A stretch of DNA of 64,000 nucleotides. Origin: Cheiracanthium punctorium (Eukaryota > Arthropoda > Arachnida > Araneae > Cheiracanthiidae). This document shows, piece after piece, positions 51,934-64,000 of this stretch. Below the pieces are notes generated by a model. It saw only the letters and a program-made list of their open reading frames with translations, was not told where the DNA came from and did no database searches. The stretch spans positions 1,116,001 through 1,180,000 of the forward strand of contig JAWZYV010015837.1 in assembly GCA_038373885.1 (NCBI GenBank), given 5' to 3'. Position numbers and translations under genes: made by a program. Position 1 is the first letter of the stretch. Each line of letters starts with the position of its first letter.

Positions 51934-52510
51934 CACAATAAAGTGTTTTAAGTGATTTTATTAGTTTCATTTCTTAGCGTGCAGTAAAACTGTGAATAGA
52001 AGAGTAAGAAGAGAGTCTTGGTTACATAAGAGGATCGTCCAACATACAGCCGGGGATCACAGTCTACCCCCTGTTACGGTTTGGATTTTGACGTGGAACG
52101 TCTTTAAAATCACACTCGGGTACAAGGCCAGAAAAGTGGACAGCTACGAACTGACTGTAGTGTATTCATAATTAGAAAACTATCGGTCTCTTTAAAACAT
52201 AAATGAAGTATCTTTATTTAGCTTTTATAGTCGACTCGCTGTTATGACCTTGAGTTTGCATCGGGGTCTGGCGGAGGGTGGGAGAGGGTCACTGTGCAGA
52301 ATGACAGAAACCGGCGATCTCGCTTCTTTCGATTCAGTATAACTCACGACTCACACGTGATAGCGCGGTGATTCTCTCATATGTTTGCAGAGTTTATTTA
52401 GGCCGACAGATGCAAATAAAAATAAGTGTAATTTGCGCAATATTTATAGGTTAAAAATAACCAGCAAGTATATAAAATATAATAAAAACTCAACATATCG
52501 GCTTCAGCCA
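51934..52510 (+). repeat. Right half of repeat split by retrotransposon
   Basis: Continues the match to 36110-36660 directly after the ATAC duplication. Confidence 0.65.
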
Positions 52511-53853
52511 GTGCTAGAGCCATCCGAAAATATACCTTATTATCCCGAAAATAGCACGATGTTTTTTGACTGATCGTTTCCCGTCAAACACCTGACTGGC
52601 GCTAAATTCGAGACCTAATTATAGGATTTTTCTATTTATCTTGATGAAAAAATTCGAGGTTGCGTTATATTCGAGGCCGCGTTATATTCAGGTTAATGTG
52701 GTAAATCATGGCTGTGGTTCGAATGGGGGGGTTATGGTCCACACACAGATACCCCGATGTCCTGTGCGAGCAAGACGGTTTCGGGAGCTTCGGAAAGCTG
52801 TCTAAGTACGCTTAGTCAACGTGGTTTATCATTTCAATCTTTAACACTAGAAGGGAGTCACTGAGATAGACTTTCCGCGTTAGACCAATGAACGTGTACC
52901 CTGACACAGCCCCATCCGTTTTTGTTTTTCTTTTTTTGTTTTTTTAACACCAGAGTGCTATTAATTTCAACCTTATTCAGTACTTTTTTTTTGAGTGTTT
53001 CATGGTTAATAGTGGATTCCTACTTTAGGACCCAATTACGTCAAGTTTGCGCTAAATGCATAAATGTGATAAGCTTGGCAGCTTTCTGTAAATATAATGC
53101 TAACCTTGTGAAAGCAGCCATTTTGATACTCGGTGCTTGTGTAAAACCGCTATTTTGTTTGTCGGATCCTTTTGACAAGTCGCCATTTTGTTTCTCCGTT
53201 CTCTGGCGCTCGATTTGACGTAGTACATGCACGGTTTGCAGTTTTGATCCCTAAGATCGTCTTAGAGTTGAATTTATTTATTTTTATGTTTGGTTCGCAT
53301 TGTTTAGAAGTTTTTAATTGGTTCTTATGTCTTGAGCAATATGAATCACTTTTTCGGTAATATACTTTTCGCCAGGTGTGATATTTCATATTATATCCCA
53401 TTGGATGTTTTTATCGCAGAAGGAAGGGGCGTTTCGCTTACTGAAAATTTTCAGACTATCAATTTTCCTCCTCGTCTCTTTGGAGATTTAAGTCCCGTTC
53501 TTAGTATGGAATTAGATACTGTTTTGAGATAAGATAAGCTTTCTTTCCTTGAATGGTTCATTAAAGAAGGAATGATTGCGGCTAAAAGAAAATTCTAGCT
53601 TTTAGATTTTAGAAAATTCATTTTAGAGATTTCAGAGAATTTCTCCTAAAATCTAAACAAATCAATGAAAACCGAAAAGTAAAAAAAAACAAGTACTGAA
53701 AAAAAAAAAGTCAATTCTTACTTAGGTCAACAAAGAAAAATTTTATTTTAGTTGCTTTTTATTTAAAAAACTGTATTAACAACAAGTGTCATCCACTACA
53801 AGTTTTAAAAAATGTATTTGAACTTGAGTGGGTAAATAAGTCTTATTAACGAC
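52511..53853. other. Mixed sequence, no supported gene
   Basis: It includes short direct repeats GAGGTTGCGTTATATTC / GAGGCCGCGTTATATTC near 52658 and 52674, and a patch at 53100-53215 with three copies of (GC)CATTTTG-type text. Frames at 52922-53532 lack family features. Confidence 0.35.
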
Positions 53854-54240
53854 TAGCTGCGTCCCCGTTTTTCGCACGGTAGGAAACGAATATTTTCCTA
53901 AAATATAATCGTACCTGTGCGAAAACAAAATCTAAAAAAAAAAAAAAAAAAATATTCGAGTAGTCTCTTTGCTGAAACTACAGCGGGATATATTAACGCA
54001 ACGTAGGATTACAGTTTAATTAGTTGTAAGACGATCGCGAGCGTTGAAAATTGATGAATAGAACAATTTTAATTTCACGAAATATTTATTAACGTGATAT
54101 ACTGTGCTTTAATCCATATTAACCTAACAAATCTACTATTACTACCTATCACTTATACTATCTATTACTTATATTAATATTATCTATCTTCGTTTCTCCC
54201 TCTTTAATGCTCAATCTAAAGAAACAGACATTTTAAACCA
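53854..54240 (+). repeat. CTAGCTGCGT-headed repeat, plus strand
   Basis: The clearest copy: CTAGCTGCGTCCCCG then CGCACGGTAGGAAACGAATA, an internal A run, GGGATATATTAACGC and a CTATTACTTATA-rich tail. Matches 7560-7960 in reverse. Confidence 0.6.
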
Positions 54241-55086
54241 ATGGTGCCTTTCTACTCTTTGATGATTCTTTAGAATTTATGCATTGCCATTAAAACAGCT
54301 CTCCACATATTTTAAGCATAATTCTTGTCAGATTAGCTTATTTAGCACCAAAAAATACATCTCGACGTGGTGTAAAATATCCAACCTGTCCCAATTTAAA
54401 TATTTACCTCCATGGTTGTCTCGTGTAAAACATCATGCTGTAAACCTCGAGGAACTATTTAGAATAGCTTAAATTGCGAATAGGACGTTAAATTGTGTTG
54501 CAGAGTTTACGAATTTCACGCAACTTTTAATTTAAGACGCCACGTTCTTATCCCGAGTACTTGAGCCTGGTTAATTCTCGCAGTAGTTTTGAAACGGAGA
54601 AATATTGAACCATACGACGTTGGAAAACTCTCACTTGCAACAGAACTTTAATAAGTTCTGTTGCAAGTGAGTGAAGTTCTGTTGCAAAGTTAATTTGAGG
54701 GATGTTGGATTTATTCCTAGTTAATCGGTATTTTAAATACTTTCCGGAGTTATTTTGACAATGATGTAACTTTTCTGCAAGAGCTTGCTAAGTTGCAGGA
54801 ATTCAACAAAAAAAAAAGTTTATCTAATATATATTCCGCCAAAAGTTGTCCAAACTTGGCAACATTTTGCACGAATTTTGGGAATGCATACGATGACCGT
54901 CATCAAACTGATAGCGAATACTATGTATTATGTCAATTAGTATTTTCCACCTTTAGGCGACATTCGAATTTCCCAAGATTTAAAAAATTACAACTTTCCT
55001 TCCGTTATTATTGTGGCTGAAAAATCATAGTATTCAAAAATTGCCAAGGGTAGCTCGCGCATTAAACAAAATACTTCGGGTTTTTA
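54241..55086. other. AT-rich sequence, no gene
   Basis: Contains a short inverted pair CTCACTTGCAACAGAACTT / AAGTTCTGTTGCAAGTGAG near 54630-54670. Confidence 0.4.
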
Positions 55087-57580
55087 TCTCTCTATTCTAA
55101 AAAAAAGTAAGGGCCGCTGTCGCCGCCGCCGCTGTCAAAAGCTTATGGACCTATCTATCTCCTCCTAAACCGTAGGGATTTGAGTTTCGACTAAGGTTCC
55201 CACAGATTCAAAAAATTCCGAGGAACCTGCTAAGCTGATTTAAATTTCGAAAATCCAATTATTTTAGAAGATATTAATAAAAAACTGAAAAAATAAAACG
55301 AATGGTTGCCAGATTTGGCATAAAATCATTCATTCCTTTGCAACAAAGCGTTTCCAAGTATCTAGAATCGCATGAAATTTACAAACATGAGTTAGAATTA
55401 CGCCCATTTTACGCCAAAATAAAAACTATATGAAATAAGTAACTCAAAATGTGTTACACAAAGTTGACAATTTTCAAATAGTAAGTTCGATTAGACAACA
55501 GGAGTTTAGAATTAGCGATTATTCGTTTTTCCAAAACAGAATAACTAATATCTTGAAAATGAAAAATAATTAAAATGCAGATTATTTTAAAGCCGGTTCT
55601 CGTCCAGCTGGATTATTTGCTACCAGTAGAAATATTTGGCGGCGTTAGCTATGCCATTGTAGCAGTTATAGTACACTTTGGATATTTGCTAGCGCGACGC
55701 GATGGTATAATTCGTGGTGTTAAGTACGCCAATCGCAAACGATTATGTAAATGAAAATATGGATAACAGTTTTCCAGTAACCTTAAATGAACAGTAAATA
55801 TAGGTTGTAAGCATGTGTAAATCTCCAAATAATGAAAAATCGCCATGGGTGGCAAATTCGCAAGGTGTCCAATAGGTTTTACATTATTAAAAATACAGCT
55901 GAAACATATGTTCTGATTTTATTACGCTTTAGCTCCTAATTAATATAACTTTTGAATGGCAACAAACAAACATTTACAAACATGGGTTAGAATTACGCCC
56001 ATTTTACGCCAAAATAAAAACTTTCTTCTATATTAATAAAACAATGTGTAAACTGTTAGTTAGTTTGTTTGAATGTGTCTCGCGTCAAGGACGTACCCAG
56101 GGGGGTGGTCCAAGGGGTCCGGACACCCTCCGAAATTTGAGTTTTTGTTCACAAAGTAATAATGATGAAGTCTTTTTGAGAAAATATGCCTTTTTCAGCG
56201 TTTGGACCCCCTCCGAAATTTTTTCCTGGGTACGTCCCTGTCTCGCGTAGCTGGCAGACGGGTGATCGTAGACCTACCAAATTTTGTACGGACATTTTCC
56301 ATGACAGTTCCCGACACACCTCGAAGCGATTTTTTCAAAATTTGAATTATTTTAGGAGATATCGATAAAAAACGTATCGCAAAAGGCTAATTTTTGCTTT
56401 CCGCCATTTCGTAATTGTAACCCCATAGTGTAAAAAGCGACGTTTAAGGTTATCTAGGTTGCCACATTCGGCAAGTTTATTAAATGATTCAGACTCTTGA
56501 AGTAAAAATAAAAGAATAACGATTTAAAAAAAAAAAAAATTTTTTTGTCTAGATTATTTGTAAGGCTGTTTTTAAATTAAAATATCGTGTGCATGGGAAA
56601 TCAGAGCAAGAATGAAATGTTTTATACTCAAAAGAAAAATATTTAGACATTTTCTGAGACTCAAATGTGCAACTTTTTAATTTGGCGAAAAATTAAACGG
56701 TTTTTTGCGATTTTGAGGAGATGATTCTAATGCTTGGCGCAATTTATCGTAATTTATCGTCTGCTGAATACACCCGAGAATAAGTTTTTGAAATTTTCAT
56801 TCAGTTGAAATTGTGCATTTTTCTGTGAAGCTTTTCTCCATCTATTAATGACTATGTCATTTTATCACTCCCCACCTTTATTGAAAAGTGTATGAAAAAC
56901 GTGTCCCAAAAATGCGACATAAAAGTATGCCACATAATTTTACATATATTTAAATACTATTAGTTCACAACAGCTTTAATCTATTGTTACAATATTTCGT
57001 AAGCTGTGGAATAGGCATGTGTCAATCCCCAAATAATGAAAAGTCGCTATGGGTGGCAAGCTATCCTATCTGTTCCGTAGCTTTTATTAACTTTACATGT
57101 ACGCAAGTCGCCAAATAATGAAAAATCGCCATGGGTGGCAAATTCGCAAGGTGTCCAATAGGTTTTACATTATTAAAAATACAGCTGAAACAGATGTTCT
57201 GATTTTATTACGCTTTAGCTCCTAATTAATATAAATTTGAATGGCAACATTAAATATCATTGTGTTTCTGAGGAGTGCAAATAATTTTTCCAGCGATTAT
57301 AAGCGGAGTCCGCACTCCAGGTGGAGTATAGCTCAGGACCCGTACAACACGGATTCCCATAACAAAATATCTTCCGTGTTATGAGGGGGAGGTGGTCTAC
57401 TGTAGTGTGAAGTTTAATTTTTTATGTACCAATGAAGATGCAAGAACCAAGCAATGTGTAGCTCCGTAACATTCTATCTGATCCAATCTTCGGGTTTTGT
57501 CTGTTGAAATTATGTCTTATTAGGGCCGAATGCCTCATACGAAAAGCGAGCGTAGCGAGACTGGGGTCCTTGGCCCCTAG
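55087..57580 (+). mobile_element. Non-autonomous Helitron, copy 2, mosaic
   Basis: Same TCTCTCTATTC start (after A at 55086) and GGCCCCTAG end (before T at 57581) as 32541-33849. It has about 1.1 kb extra: a block like 55820-55970 recurs at 57020-57240, and between them lies a second Helitron-like head (TATATTAATAAAACAATGTG near 56030) with an hAT miniature at 56086-56240. No helicase gene. Confidence 0.85.
56086..56240. mobile_element. hAT-type miniature inside the Helitron
   Basis: Ends CAAGGACGTACCCAGG and CCTGGGTACGTCCCTG, perfect 8-bp duplication TCTCGCGT (56078-56085 and 56241-56248). Confidence 0.92.
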
Positions 57581-57581
57581 T

Positions 57582-58310
57582 AAAAGAAAAAAATAATAAC
57601 TCATTTTTAAACACATGACGTCAAAATGACATCATTCTCAGTTGCGATATCTAACATGAATTAGTGAATGAAGAAGAAAAAAAACACGTTGTTTTACTTT
57701 TCTACATCGTCTGATAAGGTGGAAGTTTATTATTTTGCTCGTGGTGTAATTTTTTGTCAAAACTTGTTAACCTCATTAGATTTTTACTACATTAGATTGA
57801 AACTAATTTGAAATGGATACGTCTTACGTGACGTCCCTGGCAATATTTGAACCGCCACTTGCGCTAGCGTATGCCCGTGGTGTTGATTAGATTTCGTTTC
57901 AGCTTGTTTTGACCTTGACCTTAGGAATGGACAATATCCATACGAGGCTATTTCAGTCATCTGCCGGTGGAAAATAGAAATTTTGACCAATCAGATTGAA
58001 GATTGAGTGTCAATAGACTACTGTTGCAGTTGATTGGTTTGGGGCCACGTGTTGGTTGAAAAATCACGTCACAACGATAGTCCCCCAGGTTTTTGTCTAT
58101 GCGACTTTGTAGATATGATTTGTAGACATGATTTGTAGACAGGTTTTATAGACATGAACTGTCACAGTGAAGGTCTTTTCAAATGCGTTTGCCAGATAAC
58201 GGAGAATGTGTGTGGAGGGAGGTAGGGAGATTAAATTCTTGAAAGTCGAGCAAGGTTTGCAATTTTTGATAACTGATCGCCAAGTTTACTGCCAAAAAAT
58301 AACTTCAAAA
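57582..58310. other. No gene recognised
   Basis: AT-rich flank, then a GC-richer patch at 57820-58080. The 67-codon frame at 57787-57990 has no family features. Confidence 0.35.
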
Positions 58311-59200
58311 CCGAACCGAGCTTGAAAAGTATGCTTAGAATATGCCCGGCGAAGATAGTAAAATAGTTTTAGTTGGCGATTTCAATTCCAAATATGCGTT
58401 TCAAGGAACAAGAAAGACAAATACGTCACACTCGTGATTCATGAGGCCCATTCCAAATAGTATTTAAAATGGTGAAGTATAGTTGGAATAAGCTTGGCGA
58501 AGATTGTAAAACAGTTTCAGTAGGTGATTTTAAGATAGATTTCGTTTCCAAATATGTGTTTTATGGAACAAGAAAGAGATGATTCCTGTTTTAACGCTCC
58601 CACTCTCGCCAACCTAAAAAAATCGCCCCACTTGGCGATCTTTGTAGTCATGGGCCTCTATGGAGTTATGCTCAAGTTTCGACGTATCCAAAAGAACTAG
58701 ATCAAAAATAAAGTGAATAAATTACGATAAACACACCAGTTAAGAAATTTGGGGACGCTTACTTTTTTAAAACTACTTTAATTGGCGACCCAAAATCAAC
58801 AAATAAGTAATGGAATGTTGTACTTACATATTGTTCCAAATCGCTATTTTAATTCTAAATTACGGTTGCCACATAAATACAAAAAATCGTCGTGGTAAAA
58901 GCATAAGCTTAATCATCGCCACCTTGGCGAGAGTCGGTGTTTAAGTAGAAATCAACCCGAGAAAGTCAAAAACGGCACACTCATGGATTATGATGCACAT
59001 TCCAAATAGTATTTAAAACGGAGAAGTACAATTGGAATAAGCTTGGCGAAGATTGTAAAACAGTTTTAGCAGTCTATTTTAAGATAGATTTCGATTCCGA
59101 AGATAGGTTTTATCGAACAAGGGAGGAAAATACGGTACACTGATGAATAATGATACACTTTCCAACTTAATGGAATAAGGAATGAAAATAGGGAAGGTCG
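58310..59200 (+). repeat. Degenerate tandem repeat split by a miniature
   Basis: The phrase CTTGGCGAAGATTGTAAAACAGTTT (variants) occurs near 58348, 58492 and 59042, each followed by a GATTTCRNTTCCRAA block and GAACAAG. The hAT miniature at 58577-58957 separates the second and third units. Confidence 0.65.
58577..58957. mobile_element. hAT-type miniature, AACGCTCCCAC family
   Basis: Reverse-orientation relative of 30394-30755. Flanks CAAGAAAG (58569-58576) and CGAGAAAG (58958-58965) match at 7 of 8. Confidence 0.78.
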
Positions 59201-60476
59201 GTGAATTATGATGCGCTTTTAATATATATTACTTTAGTGCGTGTTTAAAATATTGAGGTGTTTCACAGTTTCTTACTTTTTTAAAACATTTTATTTTAGA
59301 CATTGTAGTTATTTCAAAAGAAGGTAGAATATTAGTCGTTAACAAATAAAACTTTTTTTTATTGTGATACTTCGTCTAAAATATTAATCATTAAATACTA
59401 AAAATTATTAAAAAGATTTTAAAATTCGTATTTTAAAAAGTGTGGGAAGCTTTTATATTTGTGTTTTTCCGAACACAGAAAACTTAAAATCAACCCTAGC
59501 AAGTGCTGTTTACACAGAGTTCGCAATAACGTAGTAATTTTATAATCCTTTAATTTAGAAAGTTTTGAAGGGAAATGCGATATAATCTTCTTAACTTTTC
59601 ATTTAAGTAATAAAAAACAATAAATCATTTCGAGCTGTTTTAAAAGCAGAGAGAGCTATTGTAAAATGGATACTCAATCCATTTCAATATAAGATAAGGT
59701 AAGGTGACCACACGTCCTCGAAATTCGAGGACAGTCCCCAAATATAGATCTTTTTTTCATTTTGTCCCCAAAAACACTTCCTCAAATGTCCCCAAATTTA
59801 AAGATTTGTACTTTTTTTCCCTGAAAATTTCCGTTTAGCTTATTTCTTTCAGAAAAAATCGAAGAAATAAGAAAAATAAACCAACTAAAAGCGCCATCTA
59901 CTCAGAGAAAAAATGAAATTCGATCTCTGAAAGCGTTTGTTGTCATTGTGTGTGTAGCGTGTACAGACATTCAATAAAGTAACGGAATATGAGCCAAATT
60001 TCCCATTTCAGTTTTGGTAATGATTAATCCCTTTTCATGAAGAACCCTGCTTGAAATTGACGTACGAAAATTTTCTTGCACCCGAATACTTTTTTTAGAA
60101 GCTCTACAAAGTTTCATGAAAAATTATCACAAAATGATCCAATGTAAAAAGCAATGTCTTCTGAAAAATAGAAATACTATTTCAAGGGTTAAATTTTGAA
60201 TAAAGTGCAATATTTCAGCATGATGTTCCTTTCATACTTCTGGTTTAAATGAATATTTATAAATGAATGAAATGCTTCTATTAATTTATTATAAATAAGA
60301 ATACACAATTGATATAAATAGCTATTAGAGTTCATTTTTAAGTATCAACGTCGGTCAAGATTTAAAGTGTGGGTATACTGTTATACACCCTCAAAAAAAG
60401 TATTCGAGTAAAAATTTCCTAAGTTGGTTTCGTATATTAAAAATTATTTATCATAGAATATGAATTATGCTATGTA

Positions 60477-60689
60477 CACCCTCCAAAAAAAGTATTCCAT
60501 CAAGAGAGATATTTCCTATTTTAGATTTGCGAATAATGATTGAGTTTTTGAAAAACGCTCTACTTGATAGAAATGTAGAAAGCCATATTTATACATAGCC
60601 TAATTTATATTCTTTAGATAAATATTTTTTAAAATACGAAACCAACGTAGGAAATTTCTCTCTTGCTCGAATACTTTTTTTGGAGAGTG
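60477..60689. mobile_element. CACCCTC miniature nested in its own relative
   Basis: A complete 213-bp copy, in inverted orientation to its host, with TA at 60475-60476 and 60690-60691. Confidence 0.88.
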
Positions 60690-60696
60690 TATAAAT

Positions 60697-63600
60697 GTGT
60701 CATTCCACGTCAGATCAAACAGTGCAATTCACCACACCAACTCTGATTTTTCTCAAATTTCATATAGATGATTTATAGGCTAAGACATCACCAAATCTCA
60801 ATTTTGAAGGTTCTACGATAATTATTTACCGAGAAATTAATTATGCAATTTTTTAACTTTTCTATAAGACGCGCTAACTTTTTTCTCAATTCCGTAAATA
60901 ACTCCTTACCTGTAAAAGTTACTGAAGTGAAAATTTGTTTCTAGGAGTAACTGTTTACGCTGATTCCAAAAATGTTATCGAAATTTGCGTATTTTCTATA
61001 GTTCACGAATGAGCACCGCATTTGCTAAAAAACATGATGAATTTTTTTCGGCATGTCTGATCACAGACACATGTTTTAAATTTTTATGTGTTATTATGAT
61101 GGAATAATCCTACATCCCAAAATAATTTCCTTTTGGCTTTCTGCTCAGGAGCAGAGAAAAAAAAAATGCATGTATGTACCTATATATGAGGATTTTCATA
61201 TGCAACATTTAGAAGATGAGAAAATTCAGAAGCGTTAGTCCATTTTCCTGTCTTTTAAATTGATATCAGAAGTTTAACTACTACTCCAGACATTTTTGCA
61301 AAAACTAGAAAATATATCAAAGTGCTTGCATCGGAAAACGTAAAACAAACAAACAACAAAAAATGCATGCAAAGCAATGTTAAATTAAAAAGAATTGTAA
61401 AGTTAAAATTTAGAATTACTTTAATTTAACCCTGTTGTTTTTGGCAGTCATCCATCAGTCAATAAATCTTTGGAATTCTGTATGATATTGAACTCAAAAG
61501 GAAGAACAATGTTTAATAAAGCATATATATGTAAATACATATTAGGTCTACCGGAAAGTTCTATCCGTTTTCCGTATGTCAATACTTTCCGTATGACAAT
61601 ACTAGCCAAAACTACTGAAGCTAATAAAACGAAATTTAGCACGAGTGGGATTTTATAGCGTAGGTGCTAGATTAGAGAGTATTTTCCAAAACTCGTAATT
61701 TATGGAGGATAAAGGCCCAAAATGTTCTTTTCACATATTCTGCGGGATCTCAAAGAAGAAAAGAGATATTGATAAAATTCTTGCTGTAAAATTCACAACA
61801 CTGAAGAATGCCTAAAAATCGATTTCAGAACATTTCGAATATAATCCTCCCAGGAGGGTAGACGTAAAAGTTTGCCGTGAATAACTGGTTACATGACATT
61901 TATTCTGCAATATATCACCAAATGTTCAATTTGACAATGTGCCTGACATTGCTATTCTACTTTTTGTAACAACAAAAGTTCAATACAGTATACAGTAAAA
62001 CCTATTTCAAATTGCTATATCCATCCTCAAAACTAGCCAAAGCACAATTTTGTTCGCATTCTGTTAAAGGTAAATAACTACTGTAACTTACAGGAATTCA
62101 ATTCTTTCAATAAACTTTGTTCCGTCTATTGACTTGAATGTCATACAGAATTCCAAAGATTTATTGACTGGTGAATGACTGCCAAAAAAAAAAAAAAAAA
62201 AAAACAGGGTTAAATTAAAAGTAATTCAAAATTTTAACTTTAGAATTCTTTTTAATTTAACACTAGCAGTCCCGCACGGCGTTGCCCGTGAACCCCTTAA
62301 ATTATGCGATTTAAAAAATCTGACATGTAAAATGCATCTCCAGATTAGTACTCTAGGCCGAAATTATATAACAGAATGTGCAAATTATAGTTCCCGAGTT
62401 TCTGGTACCTACTTACAAACGCACCACTAAAGACAACTCACTGCTGTGGCCGTCACATATTTCTCCCAGAAATATCGTATAATTTGCATTAAAATTGCTG
62501 GAGTTATTAAATATTTCATCCAATTAAACAAATTATCTTGTAAAATCCACAATTTTCGATTTAAATTTCTCAAAATTAGGAAATGTTAGGTCATTAAACA
62601 TATTAAATACCATAAAAAATTTCATGAAAAGGCCCCATTAGGAAAAACGCGCCAAATGGCAGAAAAATCGTCAAACTTGGCAACTTTTGGCGAAATATCG
62701 CCAAATTTGGCGACAAAAATAAGTTCCCAAAAATTAGGTTTACGAAGACCTACGTCCCATAGAACCCGAGATTTCCAGAACATTCCATATTGATGCAAAA
62801 AAAAGCAAAATTTAACTATTTAACGCGTAGAATACGAATTTTAAACTATTTTAAACCCCAGAACAGCGGGTTGCTCCCAAAATTCGCAACACAGGGTAAG
62901 AAAATTTCCGTTTTAGAACGGTTTTTAATTAATAATTAAAAAAGTAATTAAAATTTTAAAATTCTGATTCTCAGGTGCGCATTATAGGACTCATGGGCTT
63001 ATATATTCAAATTTTGAGAGTTCTGTGTGGAGTAGGTTTGTCTGGAGACCGCACACATACAGACAGACAGATTTACAAACATTCATTTTTATTATTATAG
63101 ACTGTGTGTGACATGCCTTTTTTGTTGTTTGTTTGTTTTACGTTTTCCGATGCAAGCTCTTTTAAGTATTTTCTAGTTTTTGCAAATGCCTGGAGTAGTA
63201 GTTAAATTTCTGATATCAATTTAAAAGATATAATAAAATTGACTAACGCTTCTGAATTTTGTCATGTTCAGTATAAATGTTGCATATGCAACTCTTCATA
63301 TATAGGTACATACAACAATTTTTTTTCTCTGCTCCTGAGCAGAAAGCCAAGATGAAATTTTTTTGGGATGTAGGGTTACTCCAACTTAATAACATATAAA
63401 AATTTAAAACATGTGTCTGTGATCAGACATGCCGAAAAAAATTCATGTTGTTTAGCAAATGCGATGCCAATGCGTAAACTATAGAAGATGCGCAAATTTC
63501 GATAACATTTTTGGAATCAGCGTAAAAAGTTACTTCTAGACACAAAGTTTCACTTCAGTAACTTTTACAGGTAAGGAGTTATTTAAGGAATTTAGAAAAA

Positions 63601-63792
63601 AGTTGGCGCATCTTGCAGAAACCGTAAAAATTTGCATAATTAATTTCTATCTAATTAACTATCGTAGAAACTTCAAAATTGAGATTTGTTGATATCTTAG
63701 CCCATACATCCTCTATATAAAATTTGAGGAAAATCTAAGTTGGTGTGGTGAACTTTCTCTAGTTTTGTGTTTGATTTGACGTGGAATGACCC
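60697..63792. mobile_element. Foldback element with ~830-bp arms
   Basis: Ends GTGTCATTCCACGTCAGATC and (inward from the right) GGGTCATTCCACGTCAAATC, flanked by AAAT (60693-60696 and 63793-63796). The left arm runs to about 61525. The right arm runs from about 62105 to 62262 and 63103 to 63792, interrupted by another repeat. The centre (61526-62104) has no coding frame. Frames at 61448-61658 are arm shadows. Confidence 0.85.
62264..63102 (+). mobile_element. Repeat inserted in the right foldback arm
   Basis: The unbroken left arm shows where this insert begins and ends. It starts CTAGCAGTCCCGCACGGCG, includes a reverse copy of the 11810-12060 repeat with GCCAAATTTGGCGA, and ends CATTTTTATTATTATAGAC, a tail common in arthropod retroposons. 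No coding frame. Confidence 0.7.
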
Positions 63793-64000
63793 AAATATTA
63801 CTTTTCTTTCCATATTAATGTAACGTTTTACGTTTTACAAAAACTCAATTATTCGAGTAAGTCAAATAGGAAATTTATCTCTTACTCGAATACTTTTTTT
63901 GGAGGGTGTACATGGTAATATGTTGTGTCCTCGAAAATATTTTCACGTGTGCCTAAGTTTTGTTTACTTTCGAGGACTATGCTTGATTTGTTCCCAAATT

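Larger units (their letters stand above)
60386..63908. mobile_element. CACCCTC miniature split by later insertions
   Basis: The left half is at 60386-60474 and the right half at 63797-63908, with TA flanks at 60384-60385 and 63909-63910. Joined in order they align with the 213-bp copy at 27577-27789. A second copy of itself and the foldback element separate the halves. Confidence 0.82.
59700..64000. mobile_element. hAT-like GGTGACC element, runs off the right edge
   Basis: Homologous to 26485-27248 and in reverse orientation to it: starts TAAGGTGACCACACGTCC with GGACAGTCCCCAAATATAG, continues to about 60380, and resumes after the nested elements at 63911 (GGTAATATGTTGTGTCCTCG). The right end is outside the window. 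Confidence 0.7.

Overview
The window is AT-rich eukaryotic DNA, most probably from an arthropod genome and, by inference, an arachnid such as a spider. The evidence is one split gene for a small secreted ten-cysteine peptide of the prokineticin/MIT (astakine-like) type, introns with GT-AG borders, a tRNA-headed SINE, and a very dense load of transposons: Tc1/mariner, hAT, Helitron, Ty3/gypsy and foldback elements. No prokaryotic gene organisation is present, and most open reading frames here are chance or transposon debris.

Layout. 0.3-0.9 kb: a miniature mariner that keeps only an N-terminal DNA-binding fragment. 1.7-4.6 kb: an LTR-like promoter repeat, an old repeat carrying an hAT miniature, and a foldback element. 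5.2-6.7 kb: a near-complete Tc1 element with one frameshift and one stop. 7-12.6 kb: hAT miniatures, a ~155-bp minisatellite split by a palindrome-ended element, a ~171-bp tandem repeat and a second LTR-like repeat. 13.4-14.1 kb: a mariner-type miniature.

14.2-34.4 kb (minus strand): the one convincing host gene. It has four coding exons: a signal-peptide exon at 34378-34331, two cysteine-rich exons at 24493-24388 and 14481-14369, and a predicted two-codon last exon at 14180-14175 followed by AATAAA. Its two ~10-kb introns hold most transposons of that interval, including two copies of an unusual palindrome-ended, minisatellite-bearing element, one of them with a Helitron inserted at a site whose uninterrupted form is visible in the other copy. 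A SINE abuts the exon 2 splice donor.

35-44 kb: repeats, a possible receptor-like exon on the minus strand, and a broken Helitron Rep-helicase gene. 44.4-51.9 kb: a complete but degenerate LTR retrotransposon on the minus strand with matching 288-bp LTRs and a 4-bp target duplication. Its sequence is Ty3/gypsy-like, but its pol domains run PR-INT-RT-RNaseH. An 871-bp hAT element is inserted in its integrase. 53.9-57.6 kb: another repeat and a second, mosaic Helitron. 58.3-59.2 kb: a tandem repeat with an hAT miniature. 59.7-64 kb: a nested stack of at least four transposon generations that runs off the right edge.

The elements do not work together as a pathway. Their interest lies in the order of insertion, shown by target duplications and paralogous empty sites, and in their effect on the split gene.
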